The position numbers were made by a program, and so were the translations under genes. Positions 62,101 to 64,000 of a stretch of DNA of 64,000 nucleotides are shown here, one piece after another. The DNA comes from Sipunculus nudus. Its lineage: Eukaryota; Annelida; Sipuncula; Golfingiida; Sipunculidae. Within the stretch, counting starts at the first letter, position 1. Each line of letters starts with the position of its first letter. The stretch spans positions 92,728,330 through 92,792,329 of the forward strand of contig CM049307.1 in the NCBI GenBank assembly GCA_026874595.1. Direction: 5' to 3'. Below the pieces are notes generated by a model. It saw nothing but the letters and a program-made list of their open reading frames with translations, was not told the origin of the DNA and made no database searches.

Positions 62101-63218
62101 CAGGATATCAAATGAGAGGAAGCGTGTGATACTACCGTGTCACGTAGTCCGAAACCGGAATGGAAATCTGCAGATGCACATATATAGTTAAGCTAGCATT
62201 AAAAAATGGAGGCGGTTACCTCCAACAAAAAAATATTTAAAAAATATTTCCAGCCATAAAATATCATGAATGAACAGAATGTGCAGAGCCAGACATGTGT
62301 TTTACAACAAACTCTGCAAGACTATGTCCTGAACAGGGCGTCTTTCCACCAATCGCAGAACATATCTGTGTGCCAAGATTTATTGTGAAGAAATGACACT
62401 GTCTGTCAACTTTTTATGGGATCCCAGTGCAAAAGAAAATTTCCTTTTAGATTTTAAATCAAGGCTTCCATGCACTGTATTTTTCTCATCTTGATGCGAT
62501 CATCACCCTTGATGAAAATATGGCAAAGTGGCAAAAAATTAATCTGTGTAATATCCCCACTAGTAACCAAAACGGAAAGCAGCAGAAACTGGAAAACAGT
62601 AACGGAAAATTAGATCAGGCTTTGCTGAGAAACCAGAATAATATACATAATGCATCTGAAGTATTTTTGTTAAATCAAATCTTCAAATTCTATATGTTTT
62701 TAATTGACAGTTTATCACAATTTCAGGTGGTAGATGGCTTTCAGCTCCTGGTTTTGCTTCTCATCCTAAGCAGGGCTCCGTCTTGTGTTATATCTAAGAA
62801 CTGGTCAACCAGTTGAAATTCCGGGAACACTGTCAATGTATTTTTTAATTAGTGGATTTGGCAAGGCTTGTCTAAAGTCATAGTGCATACCCAAAATTGA
62901 GCCCCCATAAACTTTTTAGGGCTTTCCTTTTCAAAAATTTTTCACACCGTGGGTTTTTCTCAAATACGGACATAATCTTTTTTCCTTGCAGAACCCCGGT
63001 AAATCAATGTAGAGATTTTAAAAATGTTATAATAACTGAGTTTATAAAAATGGATGTAATACTTAAGATTTTCAGCGCTCATAGATTTTTTCCTTAAATT
63101 TTAATATCACAAGCATGGTACTTACAAGTGTGGTGCTATCCACAATGTGTCGATGTTCCTCATCCACGTTTTCATTTTCCTCTGGTGGTACATCAACTTG
63201 CATCGGTTCTACAGGGCC
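50124..63218 (-). CDS. GPS1: COP9 signalosome complex subunit 1 (CSN1/GPS1), 12 exons, both ends missing
   Basis: Exons in coding order: 63218-63126, 57696-57512, 56674-56513, 55708-55573, 55130-55053, 54276-54139, 53414-53320, 52728-52623, 52310-52230, 51288-51151, 50711-50625, 50171-50124. They join in one frame for 449 codons and align along vertebrate GPS1 without gaps larger than a few residues. CSN1 is a scaffold subunit of the COP9 signalosome, which removes NEDD8 from cullins and so controls cullin-RING ubiquitin ligases, in nucleus and cytoplasm. The N-terminal helical repeats are followed by a C-terminal PCI domain (about the last 200 residues). About 11 N-terminal residues (first exon, right of 63218) and about 20-30 C-terminal residues are missing from my model. 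All introns are GT-AG except one GC-AG. Confidence 0.95.
50625..50711 (-). CDS. GPS1: CSN1 exon: [16 protein letters not shown] motif
   Basis: 29 codons, phase 0-0: [20 protein letters not shown] then GKEYQRRTK. Acceptor TCTTCAG, donor GTGAGC. Confidence 0.95.
51151..51288 (-). CDS. GPS1: CSN1 exon: PCI winged helix
   Basis: 46 codons, phase 0-0: [20 protein letters not shown], then [20 protein letters not shown]. This is the winged-helix portion of the PCI domain that packs in the CSN ring. Confidence 0.95.
52230..52310 (-). CDS. GPS1: CSN1 exon: [21 protein letters not shown] domain
   Basis: 27 codons, phase 0-0: [20 protein letters not shown] then RNRALCQ, in the PCI helical part. Confidence 0.95.
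52623..52728 (-). CDS. GPS1: CSN1 exon: FKLFLELEP, with GC donor
   Basis: Phase 2 in, 0 out: [20 protein letters not shown] then [15 protein letters not shown]. The donor is AAG|GCAAGT, a GC-AG intron. The rest of the site matches the consensus, as is usual for GC donors. Confidence 0.9.
53320..53414 (-). CDS. GPS1: CSN1 exon: [15 protein letters not shown] motif
   Basis: Phase 0 in, 2 out. [20 protein letters not shown] then [11 protein letters not shown], one of the most conserved CSN1 stretches. Confidence 0.95.
54139..54276 (-). CDS. GPS1: CSN1 exon: [10 protein letters not shown] to FDHCDFPE
   Basis: 46 codons, phase 0-0: [20 protein letters not shown], later [14 protein letters not shown]. 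Conserved helical repeats before the PCI domain. Confidence 0.95.
55053..55130 (-). CDS. GPS1: CSN1 exon: [11 protein letters not shown] motif
   Basis: 26 codons, phase 0-0: [20 protein letters not shown] followed by TPYVKE. Confidence 0.95.
55573..55708 (-). CDS. GPS1: CSN1 exon: [16 protein letters not shown] motif
   Basis: Reads [20 protein letters not shown], then [20 protein letters not shown], a TPR-like helical pair conserved across CSN1 proteins. Phase 2 in, 0 out. Confidence 0.95.
56513..56674 (-). CDS. GPS1: CSN1 exon: linker and [12 protein letters not shown] motif
   Basis: Reads [12 protein letters not shown], then [17 protein letters not shown] and [20 protein letters not shown], nearly identical to vertebrate GPS1 in the last part. 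Phase 2-2. Confidence 0.95.
57512..57696 (-). CDS. GPS1: CSN1 exon: N-terminal helical repeats
   Basis: Reads [20 protein letters not shown], then [17 protein letters not shown]. This corresponds to the conserved 'R-L-x-F-I-A-D-H-C-P-x-L-R-V-E-A-L' of GPS1. Phase 0 in, 2 out. Confidence 0.95.
58048..60738. mobile_element. hAT-like element, decayed, host of a nested insertion
   Basis: The left end CAGGGCTCGACATTAAC, with TACTTGCCCAG inside, and the right end AATGTTGAGCCCTA, preceded by CTGGGCAAGTGG, are inverted matches. The flanks AGGAAGAC and AGGAGACC look like an 8-bp target duplication with one indel. No transposase frame remains. Excluding the nested insertion and one duplicate, it is about 1.66 kb. 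Confidence 0.6.
58811..59830. mobile_element. Non-autonomous hAT element, 1020 bp, with perfect 8-bp target duplication
   Basis: Ends CAGGGTTGG and CCAACCCTG are exact inverted repeats. CTCAGCTG stands immediately left (58803-58810) and right (59831-59838). The subterminal arms are built of GGATAAAACTGG/CCAGTTTTATCC words in both orientations. 8-bp duplications and CAGGG ends define hAT. There is no transposase ORF. Confidence 0.88.
61850..62246 (+). mobile_element. tRNA-derived SINE, family A, full length
   Basis: A 397-bp element bounded by a perfect 15-bp duplication, TTTCCAGCCATAAAA (61835-61849 and 62247-62261). The tRNA-like head from 61853 has A-box TGGCTCAGGGG and B-box-like GTTTGAACCTC. 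A body with 'AAGGGTGAGCGCTCTGC' and a 3' part with 'TATAGTTAAGCTAGCA' follow, ending ACCTCCAACAAAAAAA. The Pol III head, A-rich tail and long duplication show LINE-mediated retroposition. Confidence 0.9.
63126..63218 (-). CDS. GPS1: CSN1 exon: N-terminal EPMQVDV motif
   Basis: 31 codons, phase 0-0. [20 protein letters not shown] matches the GPS1 start ('V-E-P-M-Q-I-D-V'). Acceptor TTGACAG, donor GTAAGT. The upstream exon with the start codon was not found within the window. Confidence 0.9.
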
Positions 63219-64000
63219 CTGTCAAAACAACACAAATACTCCTGCACGGTCACTACCAACTTTTAATATTTCTACTTGCACGACAGGTTCATGAACATGA
63301 CAGCCTTATTGACAGGTGCTCTTAAAAGTTTTTTTAAAAACTTTTTGGAATTTAATCCCTCTTTATCAGGTAAACATCCATGAAAACAGATGGATACAAC
63401 TGCTTCAATAATTGTTGAAGATGTAACAGGGTTGTTCGGGAATTCCCACTGCCCTGGGAAATATGCTTATTTCCTGGGAAATTAACAACCCTGAGATGTA
63501 AACACAAGCTGATAATGCAACGATAAGTGGTCTTATTGAGCAAAAGAATTACTTGGATGAGTAATGGGGATTAACCATAATGGCATGCTGTCTGATATGA
63601 TGCTGACATAAGAAATGAAAGCCAAGGAATCTCAAGTCACATGTTCACATTTACAGACCATTTTTAGTGGGCCAGTGACAGGGACAAATGACAGATCAAC
63701 CATGCCTAAATCCGTCATTTGACAGCAGGGTTTATTCATATGCACAATATATATAAATTATTGTTTTATTTTCCACTGGAATGTCTCCAGTTTTCAGAAA
63801 CCTCTCTCTGCATGGGGAAACATTGTTGCGGATCCACAACTGTGATACGATCTCAGTTGTGGGAATGGCCTGTACAGTTAGGCCTTGTAATGGTGAAATG
63901 GTAGACACTGGTAGAAGGCACCAAAAAAACTCTTAAAACTACTAAATATACACACCAAAATGCATCTGTTAGTGTCTTTGGTAGTAAATGGGTCTTTCTG
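63219..64000. other. CSN1 upstream intron or flank
   Basis: Should lie in the first CSN1 intron or the promoter region. No start exon recognised. Contains the 67-bp hAT MITE. Confidence 0.5.
63427..63493. mobile_element. 67-bp hAT MITE with perfect 8-bp target duplication
   Basis: Ends CAGGGTTGTT and AACAACCCTG are exact inverted repeats. AGATGTAA stands on both sides (63419-63426 and 63494-63501). A second pairing, GGGAATTCCC with TTTCCTGGGAAAT, makes most of the element foldable. The terminus is shared in part with the 1020-bp hAT at 58811. Confidence 0.85.

Larger units (their letters stand above)
57697..63125. other. CSN1 intron of 5.4 kb filled with transposons
   Basis: Between the exons at 57512-57696 and 63126-63218. 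It holds the hAT-like element 58048-60738, the nested hAT 58811-59830 and the SINE 61850-62246. The other parts (60740-61830, 62262-63100) show no coding signal. Confidence 0.8.

Overview
This window is animal nuclear DNA: AT-rich, with genes split into many short exons by GT-AG introns, about a dozen long (TA)n microsatellites, and many decayed transposons. The receptor-type EGF gene, the tRNA-derived SINEs and the repeat types suggest a marine lophotrochozoan, probably a mollusc. That is an inference from general character, not from a diagnostic gene. Long single-exon ORFs here are nearly all repeat artefacts. I rebuilt the real genes by joining exons on splice signals and reading phase.

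Three host genes can be reconstructed. (1) Plus strand, 2691-9203: a single-pass receptor with a signal peptide, one EGF-like module, a kringle module, four more EGF-like modules, a transmembrane helix and a tyrosine-rich tail resembling MEGF/Draper-type receptors. A phase-compatible alternative last exon lies at 14847-14899. (2) Plus strand, 15882-23090: a complete five-exon FMN-dependent 2-hydroxyacid oxidase of 404 residues. It keeps the catalytic residues but has an N-terminal membrane anchor and no peroxisomal C-terminal tripeptide. (3) Minus strand, 63218-50124: twelve exons of COP9 signalosome subunit 1 (GPS1/CSN1), with only the first and last coding exons not found.

The rest is mostly repeats. 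0-0.3 kb holds a SAP-domain coding fragment. 9.55-11.23 kb is a 24-bp minisatellite. 13.0-14.1 kb is a degenerate satellite of about 150 bp whose units carry palindromic AGGTCA half-sites (estrogen-response-element-like). 18.05-21.48 kb, inside the oxidase gene, is a 3.4-kb inverted-repeat transposon carrying exon-like pieces. 25.8-27.8 kb has homopolymer C/G runs, TGACGTCA sites and a GC-rich MITE nested in another MITE. 28.9-30.4 kb has a three-copy diverged duplication. 34.8-35.2 kb is a Merlin/ISXO2-like transposase remnant and 37.1-37.9 kb a dead LINE. 39.2 and 61.85 kb are two copies of one tRNA-derived SINE family. 58.0-60.7 kb, in a CSN1 intron, has a hAT element nested in another hAT-like element, and a 67-bp hAT MITE lies at 63.43 kb.

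The three host genes have no evident shared pathway; they are neighbours in ordinary animal gene order. The items most worth following up are the kringle-EGF receptor with its alternative tail, the membrane-anchored oxidase, the satellite of nuclear-receptor-like palindromes, and the recently active hAT and SINE copies identified by perfect target-site duplications.
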